From: Agromyces fucosus
GTDB lineage: Bacteria > Actinomycetota > Actinomycetes > Actinomycetales > Microbacteriaceae
Length of the DNA stretch: 64,000 bases
Direction: 5' to 3'
NCBI RefSeq assembly: GCF_004134865.1
Contig: NZ_SDPO01000001.1
Location: forward strand, 868,001-932,000
Each line of letters starts with the position of its first letter. Position 1 is the first letter of the stretch. The notes under the pieces are model-generated. The model was not told where the DNA came from, did no database searches, and was given only the letters and a program-made list of their open reading frames with translations. Positions 1 through 8,616 of the stretch are shown in pieces. The translations under genes and the position numbers were made by a program.

Positions 1-1018
1 CGTAGCGGTGCACGACGCGTTCGAACTCGTCGGCGTCGGCCCAGAACGAGGTGCCGCCGTCGCCGTGGGTGTCGGGTTCGTAGAGCCATCCGGTGCCGGT
101 GTCGATGACGCCGTCGGCGAAGAGCTTCACGAGGCCGCCGCGCCAGCGCTTGCCCCGGCGATCGCGCTGCGCGAGGTGATGGCGTGTGCGTTCCTCGTCG
201 TAGCCGGGGTTGTGCGCCATGGCCGAGACGATCCGCACGGGCAGCCCGCTCGGGGCTTCGTGGTCGGCGGATGCGCCGCCGTCGAGCTCATCGAGCAGGT
301 CGAGGGTCGCGGGGTTGCCGTCCATGATGCATCCGCCGGTGATGCCCGATGCCGCGAGGCCGCCGAGGATGCCTCGGACCCGTTCGAGGGTCTCCGCGCG
401 GGTGTACTCGGGGGCGGTGCGCAGCACGATGTCGAACGCCGAGTCCTCGCGGAGGCATCCGGTCGGCCGGCCGGCCTCGTCGACGACGATCTCGGAGGTG
501 TCGCCGAAGCGACGGGCGCCGGTGATGCCCGAGCGGCGCAGTGCCTCGGTGTTCGCGAGGGCGGTGTGCCCGTCGAAGAACATCAGGAACGCCGGAGCGG
601 CGGCGGTGGCCGCGTCGATCGCTGCAGCGGTCATCGGCAGGGTCGAGAAGAGGTCGTAGTCGACGTTCCAGCCGCGCACCCAGCCGCCCGCCGTGCCGTC
701 GGCGACGCGAGCGGTTTCGTCGGCGAGCATGCGCAGGAAGGTCTCGGGCTCGCGCACTCCCCCGAAGTCGAGGCCCACCGCGAGCTCGATGCCCTGGATC
801 GGGTGCATGTGCGCGTCGATGAGCCCCGGGGTCACGGATGCCCCGGCGAGATCCTGCACGACGGTGCGCGCTCCGCGGTAGTCGGCGAGGTCGGCGGCGT
901 CGCCGACCGCGAGGATGCGGCCGGCCCGGATCGCGACGGCGGATACCTCGGGCCGGCGCGGGTCCATCGTGATCACGCGCGCGCCGATGAGGATGGTGTC
1001 CGCGACGACCCCGTGCAT
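1..1018 (-). CDS. Amidohydrolase family protein (YtcJ-like), 3' end cut by window edge
   Basis: This is a metal-dependent amidohydrolase of the composite-domain type, read leftward off the window, so about 339 codons and no stop are visible. The N-terminus is the usual beta-sandwich entry (ILIGARVITMDP) followed by TPGLIDAHMHP, whose HxH pair binds the first metal of the TIM barrel. The residues after it fit the YtcJ/amidohydrolase_3 subgroup, which hydrolyses amide or related bonds in mostly unknown substrates. The ATG at 1018 is chosen because it immediately precedes the conserved entry strand. The gene diverges from a TetR regulator with a palindrome between the two, so it is the probable target of that regulator. 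Substrate is not predictable. Confidence 0.85.
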   Translation of the reverse strand, partial: MHGVVADTILIGARVITMDPRRPEVSAVAIRAGRILAVGDAADLADYRGARTVVQDLAGASVTPGLIDAHMHPIQGIELAVGLDFGGVREPETFLRMLADETARVADGTAGGWVRGWNVDYDLFSTLPMTAAAIDAATAAAPAFLMFFDGHTALANTEALRRSGITGARRFGDTSEIVVDEAGRPTGCLREDSAFDIVLRTAPEYTRAETLERVRGILGGLAASGITGGCIMDGNPATLDLLDELDGGASADHEAPSGLPVRIVSAMAHNPGYDEERTRHHLAQRDRRGKRWRGGLVKLFADGVIDTGTGWLYEPDTHGDGGTSFWADADEFERVVHRY

Positions 1019-1055
1019 GTGTGCTCGCTCTCTCGCCCGCCTTCTTCGGCGGCAC

Positions 1056-1074
1056 AATTTAATGTGGTTAAATT
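1056..1074. promoter_or_regulatory. Candidate TetR operator
   Basis: AATTTAATGTGGTTAAATT is a perfect 7-bp inverted repeat (AATTTAA/TTAAATT) with a 5-bp spacer. It is AT-rich in a very GC-rich background and sits between the amidohydrolase and the TetR gene. Size and symmetry fit a dimeric TetR site. That the neighbouring TetR binds here is inference. Confidence 0.7.
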
Positions 1075-1139
1075 CGGGCACACGCTACTCCCGAATACGC
1101 TCATCGACAAATCCCGTGTCGACCACTCGAAGGAGCCCT

Positions 1140-1832
1140 GTGAGTCCCTCCCCGGCCAAGCGCAGCGCGGGCCGCCCGCGCACGCCGGTGCTGAGCGCCG
1201 ACCAGATCGTCGACGCCGCGTTCAGCCTCGCCCGCACGGCCGGGCCCGACGGATTCACGATGGCGGCGCTCGCCCGATCGCTGTCGGTGCATCCCCCGGC
1301 GCTGTACCACTACTTCGGCGGCAAGGCCGATGTCGTGCGGGCCATGCGCGGCCGAGTCGCCGAGCTGCTCGACGTCTCGGGCTTCGACACCCCCGAGACC
1401 ACGCTCGTCGACGCGGTGCTGCGCTGGGCGCACTCCTACCGGTCGGCGTTCGCCACGCACCCCGCCGCGATCGCGCTGCTCGCGACCACGGCGATCGACG
1501 GCCAGGAGCGATCCGTCGCGAACTACGAGTCGATCACCAAGCGATTCGTGGCGGAGGGGTGGCCCGTCGGGGGCGCCGTCGACGCGATCGTCGCGCTCGA
1601 ATCGTTCATCATCGGCTCGGCGCTCGACACGCTCGCACCGGACGACATCATGTCACCGGGCACCGCTGCGCCCCTCGCGCCGACGTTCAGCCGCGCCGAG
1701 GCCCTGCGGAGCGTGAAGGCTGCAGCCCACGGCGTGCATCCGACCGACCGCTCGTTCGACCTCGGGCTCGCGGCCCTCATCGGCGGGCTGCCGGCAGCCC
1801 TCGCGGCGGCGGTCGAAGCCGAGCGCGTCTGA
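1140..1832 (+). CDS. TetR/AcrR family transcriptional regulator
   Basis: This 230-residue protein has an N-terminal TetR helix-turn-helix at about residues 20-66. The recognition helix carries the family signature (HPPALYHYFGGK) and the preceding helix reads FTMAALARSLSV. The remaining two-thirds is the helical ligand-binding and dimerisation domain, which shows no recognisable ligand signature. The GTG at 1140 is preferred over upstream in-frame codons because GAAGGAG lies at 1129-1135 and the protein then begins in the typical way just before the GRPR-type basic arm. It is divergent from the amidohydrolase and probably represses both that gene and itself through the 1056-1074 palindrome. 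Confidence 0.9.
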   Translation: MSPSPAKRSAGRPRTPVLSADQIVDAAFSLARTAGPDGFTMAALARSLSVHPPALYHYFGGKADVVRAMRGRVAELLDVSGFDTPETTLVDAVLRWAHSYRSAFATHPAAIALLATTAIDGQERSVANYESITKRFVAEGWPVGGAVDAIVALESFIIGSALDTLAPDDIMSPGTAAPLAPTFSRAEALRSVKAAAHGVHPTDRSFDLGLAALIGGLPAALAAAVEAERV

Positions 1833-1954
1833 TCGCGCCGACGCGGGCGGCTCGACCGACTGCGCGGCTCGCCGGCGCGCAGCTCAAGCGGCCGCGGCTC
1901 AGTCGGCCGCGGCCGGAGGCATCCGCTCGTTCAGGTGCCTGCTCGGCTCGATGT

Positions 1955-3061
1955 CTACTCGGCGGGGCGCTTGCGCCACTTGATACCGGCGGCGATGAAG
2001 CCGTCGATGTCGCCGTCGAAGACATGGCTCGGGTTGCCGACCTCGTACTCGGTGCGCAGGTCTTTCACCATCTGGTACGGCGCGAGCACGTAGGAGCGCA
2101 TCTGGTCGCCCCAGCTCGCGGTGATGTTGCCCGCGAGCTCCTTCTTCTGGGCCGCCTCCTGCTCCTTCTGGATGAGGAGCAGTCGCGACTGCAGCACGCG
2201 CATGGCGGCTGCACGGTTCTGGATCTGCGACTTCTCGTTCTGCATCGAGACGACCGTGCCGGTCGGAAGGTGCGTGATGCGCACGGCGGAGTCGGTCGTG
2301 TTGACCGACTGGCCGCCGGGTCCGCTCGAACGGAAGACGTCGACGCGGATGTCGTTCTCGGGGATCTCGACCTCTTGCGCCTCCTCCATGAGCGGGATGA
2401 CCTCGACGGCCGCGAAGCTCGTCTGGCGCTTGCCCGCCGCACCGAAGGGGCTCATGCGCACGAGGCGGTGCGTGCCGGCCTCGACGCTCAGGGTGCCGAA
2501 CGCGTAGGGCGCGTCGATCTCGAAGGTCGCCGACTTGATGCCCGCCTCTTCGGCGTAGCTCGTGTCCATGACGGTGGCCTTGTAGCCGTGCTTCTCGGCC
2601 CAGCGCAGGTACATGCGCATGAGCATCTCGGCGAAGTCGGCCGCGTCGACGCCGCCGGCGCCGGCGCGGATGGTGATGACCGCAGGCCGGTCGTCCCACT
2701 CGCCGTCGAGCAGCGTCTGCACCTCGAGGTCGCCGATCGCCTTCTGCAGCGACTCGAGCTCGGTGCGGGCCTCGGCGGCGCTGTCTTCGTCGCCCATCTC
2801 GTTGGCGAGCCCGACGAGCACCTCAAGGTCGTCGAGCCGCGAGTCGATGCTCGTGACGCGCGCGAGCTCGGACTGGCGATGGCTGAGCGCGCTCGTCACC
2901 TTCTGGGCGTTCGCGGTGTCGTCCCAGAGATCGGGAGCACCCGCCTCTTCGGAGAGCCGCTCGATGTCGGCTTTGATGCCGTCGACGTCGACGACGGCGC
3001 GAATGTCGCTGAAGGTGGAGCGCAGCGCGGCGATCTCCTGCGAGAGGTCAAGATCCAACAT
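1955..3061 (-). CDS. prfB: Peptide chain release factor 2
   Basis: RF2 recognises UAA and UGA in the ribosomal A site and triggers peptide release. The 368-residue protein has the stop-codon-reading SPF tripeptide at residues 204-206 and the catalytic GGQ loop at 249-251 ([12 protein letters not shown]). The coding sequence is continuous, so there is no programmed +1 frameshift near codon 25 as in Escherichia coli. The ATG at 3061 matches the family N-terminus, but GGGAGG lies only 2 nt upstream, an unusually tight spacing. In many actinobacteria prfB is followed by ftsE, ftsX and smpB; here it stands alone between a TetR gene and an MFS gene. Confidence 0.97.
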   Translation of the reverse strand: MLDLDLSQEIAALRSTFSDIRAVVDVDGIKADIERLSEEAGAPDLWDDTANAQKVTSALSHRQSELARVTSIDSRLDDLEVLVGLANEMGDEDSAAEARTELESLQKAIGDLEVQTLLDGEWDDRPAVITIRAGAGGVDAADFAEMLMRMYLRWAEKHGYKATVMDTSYAEEAGIKSATFEIDAPYAFGTLSVEAGTHRLVRMSPFGAAGKRQTSFAAVEVIPLMEEAQEVEIPENDIRVDVFRSSGPGGQSVNTTDSAVRITHLPTGTVVSMQNEKSQIQNRAAAMRVLQSRLLLIQKEQEAAQKKELAGNITASWGDQMRSYVLAPYQMVKDLRTEYEVGNPSHVFDGDIDGFIAAGIKWRKRPAE

Positions 3062-3129
3062 GACCTCCCAGCCTACGCGAGTCGCCCGCCCACGTGGTGC
3101 ACCGCGTGCGCGGGTGTAGCGTCGATTCG

Positions 3130-4443
3130 ATGACCGATTCCGCGCCCCGATTCTCGTGGCGCTCGATCGTCCTCCCGGTCTACCTGCCGACCCTCGTCTT
3201 CTCCCTGGGTGAAGGCGCGATGATCCCGATCGTGCCGCTCGTGGCGACCGAGCGCGGCGCCTCGCTCGCCCTCGCGGGCCTCATCGCCGCGATGCTCATG
3301 GTCGGCGAGCTCGCCGGCGACCTGCCGGCCGGATGGCTCGTCGCCCGCATCGGCGAGCGGAACGCGATGATCGGCGCGGCGATGCTCGCCGTCATCGGCG
3401 TGCTCATCGCCATCGTCTCCCCCACGCTGCCCGCCCTCGCGATCGGCGTCTTCCTCCTCGGGATCGCGACCGCCGTGTTCGGGCTGGCGCGGCATGCGTT
3501 CCTCACGAGCTATGTGCCGGTGCGCACGCGGGCTCGGGCGCTCTCGACGCTCGGCGGCGTGTTCCGCGCGGGCTGGGCCGTCGGCCCCTTCGTCGCCGCC
3601 GCGATCATCGCGTCGACGGGGTCGAGCGAGGCCGTCTTCTGGGTGCTCGTCGGCGCGTGCTTCGCCGTGGTCGGCGTGCTCGTGCTGCTGCCCGATCCCG
3701 AGCAGGTGTTCGGTGCCGCTCGGCTCGCGCGCGAGGCATCCGCTGCGTCCAGCCCTGCTGCGCCGGATGCCTCGAGCGCGACGGATGCCTCAGGCGCGCC
3801 GCTCACCGCCGGCGAGGCCGAGGCGGCGGCCGAGTCGTCGCCCAGCGTGTTCCGGGCGATCCGCGAGAACCGCGGGGTGCTCGCCCGCATCGGCACCGGC
3901 ATCGGGCTGCTCGCCGCGATCCGCGTGAGCCGCACGGTCATGCTGCCCCTGTGGTCGGTCTCGATCGACATGCCGGCCGAGCAGGCGGCGCTCGTGATCG
4001 GCATCTCGGGAACGCTCGACTTCGCCCTCTTCTATGCGAGCGGTCAGCTCATGGACCGTTTCGGGCGCCTCTGGAGCGCGATCCCCGGCATGATCGGCAT
4101 GGCTGCAGGGCACATCGCGCTCGCCTTCACGCACGACCTGCCGTCGAACGCGCTCTGGTTCACGGTCATCGCCGTGTGGCTCGGCCTCGCGAACGGCATC
4201 ACGAGCGGCATCATCATGACCCTCGGCGCCGACCTCGCGCCGAAGCAGAACCCAGCGCCGTTCCTCGGCGCCTTCCGCATGATCGGCGACACCGGCGGCG
4301 CCGGGGCGCCGCTCCTGATCGCGGCCGTGACCTCGATCGCGTCGATCATGGCGGCGAACGTGGTCGTCGGCGTGCTCGGCCTGGCCGGTGCGGCGATGCT
4401 CTGGCGGTGGATTCCCCGCTACGTGCCGCACCGGCGGCGCTGA
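3130..4443 (+). CDS. MFS transporter
   Basis: This is a 437-residue major facilitator superfamily protein with about twelve hydrophobic segments, acting in the cytoplasmic membrane, most likely as an exporter. An Ala/Ser-rich hydrophilic linker at roughly residues 200-240 separates the two six-helix halves, as is usual between TM6 and TM7. The [15 protein letters not shown] stretch after TM2 is the family A-motif region. The ATG at 3130 is preferred because TAGCGT at 3117-3122 is a good -10 box and leaves only 7 nt, suggesting a leaderless transcript; no Shine-Dalgarno is visible. Substrate is unknown. It is divergent from prfB. Confidence 0.88.
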   Translation: MTDSAPRFSWRSIVLPVYLPTLVFSLGEGAMIPIVPLVATERGASLALAGLIAAMLMVGELAGDLPAGWLVARIGERNAMIGAAMLAVIGVLIAIVSPTLPALAIGVFLLGIATAVFGLARHAFLTSYVPVRTRARALSTLGGVFRAGWAVGPFVAAAIIASTGSSEAVFWVLVGACFAVVGVLVLLPDPEQVFGAARLAREASAASSPAAPDASSATDASGAPLTAGEAEAAAESSPSVFRAIRENRGVLARIGTGIGLLAAIRVSRTVMLPLWSVSIDMPAEQAALVIGISGTLDFALFYASGQLMDRFGRLWSAIPGMIGMAAGHIALAFTHDLPSNALWFTVIAVWLGLANGITSGIIMTLGADLAPKQNPAPFLGAFRMIGDTGGAGAPLLIAAVTSIASIMAANVVVGVLGLAGAAMLWRWIPRYVPHRRR

Positions 4444-4480
4444 GGGGCGCCAGGAGCCGCTCAGCCGGTCGTCGCGCCGC

Positions 4481-4783
4481 TCAGCTCGTCGGCGTGCCGA
4501 ACGACAGCACGATGAGGATGAGCTGGAAGACGAGCACGAACCCGCCGACCGCAACAGCGCCGATCCAGAGCCACCCGGCCACGAGGGTCGGGTCCTTCCT
4601 CACCTCGCGTCGCCCGCGGAGCCCGAGCACCACGGCGAGCGCCGACAGTGGCAGCGAGGCGAGCGCCGGGGTCAGCAGGGAGAGCACGGAGAGCACGACC
4701 CCGATGATCGCGATCCAGGCGTAGCGGCGGCCGTCGGCCCGGCCTGTGCCGCCGCTGGTGCCGCGCCCGGCGCTGCCGCTCAT
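4481..4783 (-). CDS. Small membrane protein (DUF4190-like)
   Basis: This 100-residue protein has a Gly-rich hydrophilic N-terminus followed by three hydrophobic segments. The arrangement (IGVVLSVLSLLTP, PLSALAVVLGLRGRREVR, then a C-terminal helix) resembles DUF4190-type small integral membrane proteins of actinobacteria. Its ATG overlaps the stop of the upstream flavin-binding protein gene as ATGA, so the two are very likely co-translated. Function is unknown. It converges on the MFS gene. Confidence 0.75.
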   Translation of the reverse strand: MSGSAGRGTSGGTGRADGRRYAWIAIIGVVLSVLSLLTPALASLPLSALAVVLGLRGRREVRKDPTLVAGWLWIGAVAVGGFVLVFQLILIVLSFGTPTS

Positions 4784-5178
4784 CGCCCGTTGACCTTCTC
4801 GATCGCCATGACGAGCACGACCCGGTCGGCCTTGTCGGCGGGCGCCTGCTCGTTCGGGTTGCCGTAGCGCTGGCCGAGCCGTACGTACATCGCACCCTCG
4901 GGGTCGGGCAGCACCTCGGCGAGCCGGCCACGCACCTCGACGTACTTGAGCGGGTTCTCGGGGTCGGTCATCTCGAGCGTCATGTGCGGGTTCGCCTGGA
5001 GGTTCCGGAACTTCGCACGCTTCGAGGTGTGCGTGAAGCGGATCGTCTGCGTCTCGGGGTCGAACTCGAACCACATGGGGTTCACCTGCACTTCGCCGTT
5101 CGGGCGCACGGTGCCGAGGTGGGCGAACACCGGCGACGAGAGGATGCGGGCGAAGTGGTCTGAGATCTCGACGGTCAT
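4780..5178 (-). CDS. PPOX-class F420-dependent oxidoreductase
   Basis: This 132-residue protein belongs to the split-barrel pyridoxamine-phosphate-oxidase-like family. The typical features are the N-terminal FAHLGTVRPNGEVQVNPMWF strand pair, the THTSKRAKFRNLQANP cofactor-binding region and the YVEVRGRLAEV strand. Sequence style is closest to the Rv1155-like F420 or flavin reductases, which are cytoplasmic homodimers. The ATG at 5178 is chosen because GGAG precedes it closely and upstream in-frame codons lack family similarity. It is translationally coupled to the small membrane protein downstream. Cofactor assignment (F420 versus FMN) is inferred from family resemblance only. Confidence 0.82.
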   Translation of the reverse strand: MTVEISDHFARILSSPVFAHLGTVRPNGEVQVNPMWFEFDPETQTIRFTHTSKRAKFRNLQANPHMTLEMTDPENPLKYVEVRGRLAEVLPDPEGAMYVRLGQRYGNPNEQAPADKADRVVLVMAIEKVNGR

Positions 5179-5273
5179 GACTCCAGTCAATCGCACGCCG
5201 CCGGTTCGGCGGAACTCCGGCGCCGAGAGTGCGACCACAGCGTCAACCAGCACCGGTCACCGGTCGAGCGCCC

Positions 5274-5723
5274 TCAGTGGAACACCGAGCGTGCCGTCGC
5301 CGTCACTTCGATCGGCACCGAGAGCGGCAGCAGCTCGGTGTGGATCGGCGCGTACCAGACGGCCCGCATAGTGACCGTGGCGCTCTGGCCATCGGTTGAT
5401 GCCGCCCGCACGAGCTCGACGTCGTGCAGCTCGTGCACGGCGTCGGCGAGGTAGGCGCTCGCCGCCCGCCCGACCTCGACCGAGTCGAGCTCGAGCGAGA
5501 GGTGGTCGCCCTCGACCTGCACGGCATCGAGGCTCCATGCCTCCGCTGCGGCGAGCGCGGCACCATCGGCGACCGTGAACAGGCGCTTTCGCTCGAGGTA
5601 GAGCGAAGTCGCCGACACGACGACCATGATCAGCGAGAGTCCGAGCACGCAGTAGAAGATCGTGAGGAGCAGCGTCGACCCCTGCTCGTCGCGGTCGAGG
5701 CGCGTGCGGATCCACTGCATCAT
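5274..5723 (-). CDS. TadG-like pilus-locus pseudopilin-type protein
   Basis: This is the last gene of the Tad/Flp operon, 149 residues. Residues 1-15 are charged, then DEQGSTLLLTIFYCVLGLSLIMVVVSATSLYLERKRLFTVADGAALAAA forms a single N-terminal helix and the start of the TadE/TadG-type domain, a pattern described for Tad-locus proteins with Flp-type helices. The rest is a predicted extracytoplasmic beta-rich domain. It is shorter than proteobacterial TadG and lacks a von Willebrand domain, as is normal in actinobacterial loci. Its ATG overlaps the previous stop (ATGA). Exact role in the pilus is not known. Confidence 0.8.
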   Translation of the reverse strand: MMQWIRTRLDRDEQGSTLLLTIFYCVLGLSLIMVVVSATSLYLERKRLFTVADGAALAAAEAWSLDAVQVEGDHLSLELDSVEVGRAASAYLADAVHELHDVELVRAASTDGQSATVTMRAVWYAPIHTELLPLSVPIEVTATARSVFH

Positions 5724-6196
5724 CGACCGCTTCCACCCTCGACGGCCGTGCTCGTGTTCGCCGCGAAGCGCGACACCGTCTGGGTCGCCGTGCCTTCGAG
5801 GGGCACGCTCGTCGCCCGATCGAGCGAGAGGAACTCGGGCACGAGCGGCAGCGGCACACTCGCCGAGACTGTCACCCGCACACGCTCCTGGGCAGCGAGG
5901 CAGTCGCCGGTCGGGGTGCAGGAGACGACGACGGATGCCGCGTCGGCGTCGATGCCGTAGTCCTCGAGTGTCACTCGCACGGAGCGCTCGACCGCGACGT
6001 CCGCAGCGCCCGAGTCGATCGCCTGCACCGCGACACGGGCAGCCTGGCGGGCCGCACCCTCGACGGCGAGCGCGCCGGCCTGGATGGCCGACATCGCGAG
6101 CACCAGGTAGACGAGTGGCACGAGCAGGATGACGCCGACCGTCAGGAACTCGAGCGAGGCCGACCCCGCCTCACTCGACCACTTCGAGCGCCGCAT
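5720..6196 (-). CDS. TadE-like pilus assembly protein
   Basis: This 158-residue protein starts with a short basic segment followed by SSEAGSASLEFLTVGVILLVPLVYLVLAMSAIQAGALAVEGAARQAARVA, the hallmark of a TadE-type N-terminal transmembrane helix with the conserved Glu (the E of SLEF). Two cysteines (SCTPTGDC, about residues 92-98) could form a disulfide outside the membrane. It overlaps the preceding tadE by 26 nt and the following gene by 4 nt. TadE-like proteins are minor pseudopilins required for Flp fibre assembly in other systems. Confidence 0.85.
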   Translation of the reverse strand: MRRSKWSSEAGSASLEFLTVGVILLVPLVYLVLAMSAIQAGALAVEGAARQAARVAVQAIDSGAADVAVERSVRVTLEDYGIDADAASVVVSCTPTGDCLAAQERVRVTVSASVPLPLVPEFLSLDRATSVPLEGTATQTVSRFAANTSTAVEGGSGR

Positions 6197-6584
6197 GCCC
6201 GGTCACCTCCAGCGCATGCTCCACGCCGAGCAAGCCGATGACCGGCAGTGGCGCACGCACGGTCACCGAAACCATCGGAACGCCGCCCACCGAGCCGAGG
6301 CCGGCGACGACCTCGTCAGCGTACTCCGCGGAGATCGCCGCACCGATCAACTCCCGGGTGCGCGAGATGCCGGCTGCCTCGCTCGACCCCGCGAGAGCCG
6401 CATATCGAGCGCCCTCCGCTGCGGCGTCGAGCACCGTGTTGCGCACGTGCAAGGCGAGGGCGAGCTGCACCACGGCGAGCGCGAGCACCGTGAGCAGAAC
6501 CCCCACCATGGTGAACTCTGCGACGGCCGAGCCGCGCTCCTCGTGCGCCAGGGCGCGGGTGCGCGCCAGCAGCGACGTACTCAG
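6171..6584 (-). CDS. TadE family pilus protein, unusual start
   Basis: This is a TadE-family minor pseudopilin of about 137 residues. The motif EERGSAVAEFTMVGVLLTVLALAVVQLALALHVRNTVLDAAAEGARYAAL is an excellent TadE match. The start is odd: no ATG, GTG or TTG lies in frame between the upstream gene and the conserved helix. The only sensible position is a CTG at 6584 that overlaps the flp stop as CTGA, the same geometry as the ATGA overlaps elsewhere in this operon. A later ATG inside the helix (EFTMVG) would destroy the conserved Glu region. Either CTG is used by coupling or the flp-tadE junction carries a sequence error. Confidence 0.82.
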   Translation of the reverse strand: MSTSLLARTRALAHEERGSAVAEFTMVGVLLTVLALAVVQLALALHVRNTVLDAAAEGARYAALAGSSEAAGISRTRELIGAAISAEYADEVVAGLGSVGGVPMVSVTVRAPLPVIGLLGVEHALEVTGHAALEVVE

Positions 6585-6751
6585 ACGCCGCCGAGCACCC
6601 GACTGATCGCCTGATCGAAGACGCCGGAGAGGGCGGGGCCGGCGAGGCCCCAGATCACGATCACGAGTCCCGCCGTCATGAGCGTGATCAGGACCCAGCC
6701 GGGTACGTCTCCTCGTTCGTCCTCGAACCGCTGCTTCAGCAGATTGCGCAT
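6581..6751 (-). CDS. flp: Flp-type major pilin
   Basis: This tiny pilin of 56 residues begins MRNLLKQRFEDERGDVPGWV and continues with one hydrophobic helix (LITLMTAGLVIVIWGLAGPAL) and a short C-terminus ending RVLGGV. It matches the short actinobacterial Flp pilins, whose basic leader is removed by a prepilin peptidase at a Gly before the helix. AAGGGGA lies a few bases before the ATG. It sits 54 nt after tadC in the middle of the Tad operon. No prepilin peptidase gene is in the window, so processing must be encoded elsewhere. Confidence 0.88.
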   Translation of the reverse strand: MRNLLKQRFEDERGDVPGWVLITLMTAGLVIVIWGLAGPALSGVFDQAISRVLGGV

Positions 6752-6805
6752 GTGATTCCCCTTCGTCGGTGCACGGAGCCGTGCGTTCGGTGCGGCTGCG
6801 CCCCA

Positions 6806-7759
6806 TCAGAAGCCCGCCTGAAGTACGAGATATCCCGGGAAGAGCGCGAACGCGATCGTCACCGGCAGGATCAGGAAGATCAACGGAACGAGCATCGCGA
6901 CCTCTTTGCGGCCGGCCTGTTCGATGATCGTGCGCTTGGCTTCGTCGCGGGCATCGCCGGCCTGCGATCTGAGCACCGAGGCGAGCGGCGCACCCCGTTC
7001 GAGTGCGCCGAGCACCTGATCGAGGGCGCGCGAGAGCGCAGGATGATCGAGGTCGTCGCGAAGCCGAGCGAGCGCCTGCCCGAGCGGCACTCCCGTGCCG
7101 ACGGACGCAACGGTCGCGGCGAACTCCTCGGGCAGCACGCCCGCCCCGCTGCCGAGGCGAGCCACCCGGCGGATCGCGTCGAGCATGCCCTCGCCCGCGG
7201 TGAGGCTCAGCGTGAGGAATTCGAGCACCGTCGGCAGCTCGGCCGAGATGCGGGCGAGCCTGCGACGAGCTGCGCGTTGCAGCATCCAGTCGCGCACGAC
7301 GGCGCCGAGCGCCGCAGCGAGGAACGGCATGGCGATGCGAACGACCGTCGGCAGCGAGCCGAACGAGGGGGCGAGGATCGCGAGCGCGGAGGTCATCGCG
7401 AAGGCCGCAGCGCCCCACGCGAGTTGCTCGCCACGGAATCGCTCGACCGAGGCGGTCGAACCCGCCTGTCGCAGGCGTCGTGCGACGGTGTCCGCGCCAC
7501 CCAGCCATTCGGAGATGACGGTGCGGAGGGCTCGGAGGATCGGTCGCACGAACATGCCGAGCACCGGCGTGGGGTCGGCGGGGCGATGGGCGAGCAGGGA
7601 GCGCGCCTCGGCCGAGATGTCGGCGACGTACGGCGCCACGCGGTCGATGAGCCGGGCGCGACCGATTCGCGGCACCGCCGACACGACGAGCCAGAGGCCG
7701 AGACCGAGCACGGCGCCGCAGAGGAGCCCGAGGGCGGGGACGCTGCTCAGTGGAACCAT
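6806..7759 (-). CDS. tadC: Tad secretion inner-membrane platform protein TadC
   Basis: This 317-residue protein is a type II secretion system F-domain platform protein, the second of the pair that forms the membrane base of the Flp pilus motor. It has an N-terminal helix, a pair of central helices, the GspF-like cytoplasmic domain with AELPTVLEFLTLSLTAGEGMLDAIRR (about residues 170-195) and a C-terminal helix (VPLIFLILPVTIAFALFPGYL). The start at 7759 is supported by GAGGAG 7 nt upstream, and it overlaps the end of tadB by 13 nt. Confidence 0.92.
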   Translation of the reverse strand: MVPLSSVPALGLLCGAVLGLGLWLVVSAVPRIGRARLIDRVAPYVADISAEARSLLAHRPADPTPVLGMFVRPILRALRTVISEWLGGADTVARRLRQAGSTASVERFRGEQLAWGAAAFAMTSALAILAPSFGSLPTVVRIAMPFLAAALGAVVRDWMLQRAARRRLARISAELPTVLEFLTLSLTAGEGMLDAIRRVARLGSGAGVLPEEFAATVASVGTGVPLGQALARLRDDLDHPALSRALDQVLGALERGAPLASVLRSQAGDARDEAKRTIIEQAGRKEVAMLVPLIFLILPVTIAFALFPGYLVLQAGF

Positions 7760-8616
7760 CGGCGCTCCTCGGGGAGACGTCCGAGGGCCACCATCGCCTG
7801 GTAGGCGACGATCGTCACCACCACGCCAGCGATGATCAGGGCAGCACCGGCCGCGGAATCGTAGGCGACGATGGCCTCGGGGCGGGATGCGAGCACCAGG
7901 AGCAGGAGCCACGGCGCCGCCACGCCGAGCCGCGCGGCATTGCGGATCCATGATTGCCGGGCGACGACCTCCGCACGCAGCGCCGCGTCTTCCCGCAGGT
8001 ATCCCGAGAGGCCTCGCAGCACTGCCGTCACGTCGCTGCCGCCGACCTCTCGGGCCATGCGGAGGGTCTCGAGGATGCGATCGGCAACGGGATCGGCGAG
8101 CACGCCCTTCAATCGATCGAGGCACGCGCCGAAGTTGCCGGTGCGCCGGTACTCGTCGTCGAACGACGCGAATGCCGCCCTCGTCGACGCCGGACCGAGT
8201 TCGGCGAGTGCGCCGAGGCTGTCGGGGAGCGACATGCCGGCGCGAACGGAGGACACGAGGTGATCGACGACGTCGGGCCAGACCGCTCGATTGGCCGCCC
8301 GCCGCCGGGTGGCGCGGGCGTGCACGAGGAGTGGCACGAGCGCGGCGCCGAGCAGCGTCGCCACGATCGTGAGGACGGGAACAAGGAAGACCGCGTGTGC
8401 GACCGCGCCCGCCACGAGCGCGAACAGCACTGCGACGATCACGATCACGGCGATCGGCACGCCGGCGAGACCTGCGAGCGCGAGCTCATCGGAGATGCGG
8501 CTCGTGGCTGCACCGGGGCGACGCCCCGCCTCGGCCTTCGCCGGCCAGAGCAATGGAGAGACGGTCAACAGCAGGCCGAGACCGAGGAGTGCGCCGAAGA
8601 CGAGGCTCGCGTTCAT
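7747..8616 (-). CDS. tadB: Tad secretion inner-membrane platform protein TadB
   Basis: This 289-residue GspF-domain protein is the partner of TadC. It has two N-terminal transmembrane helices, the cytoplasmic F domain beginning WPDVVDHLVSSVRAGMSLPDSLGALAELGP (about residues 115-145), and two C-terminal helices. Its ATG at 8616 overlaps the tadA stop as ATGA, which points to tight translational coupling and matched stoichiometry with the ATPase. Confidence 0.92.
   Translation of the reverse strand: MNASLVFGALLGLGLLLTVSPLLWPAKAEAGRRPGAATSRISDELALAGLAGVPIAVIVIVAVLFALVAGAVAHAVFLVPVLTIVATLLGAALVPLLVHARATRRRAANRAVWPDVVDHLVSSVRAGMSLPDSLGALAELGPASTRAAFASFDDEYRRTGNFGACLDRLKGVLADPVADRILETLRMAREVGGSDVTAVLRGLSGYLREDAALRAEVVARQSWIRNAARLGVAAPWLLLLVLASRPEAIVAYDSAAGAALIIAGVVVTIVAYQAMVALGRLPEERRWFH

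Noticed and set aside
2960..3061. Programmed frameshift in prfB
   Set aside because: The coding frame is continuous through codon 30 with no in-frame stop or CTTTGA-type slip site.
8..3133. A 1041-codon open frame on the plus strand
   Set aside because: It runs antisense across the amidohydrolase and prfB and through the TetR gene in another frame, with Arg/Ala/Gly-rich composition and no family similarity; a high-GC shadow frame.
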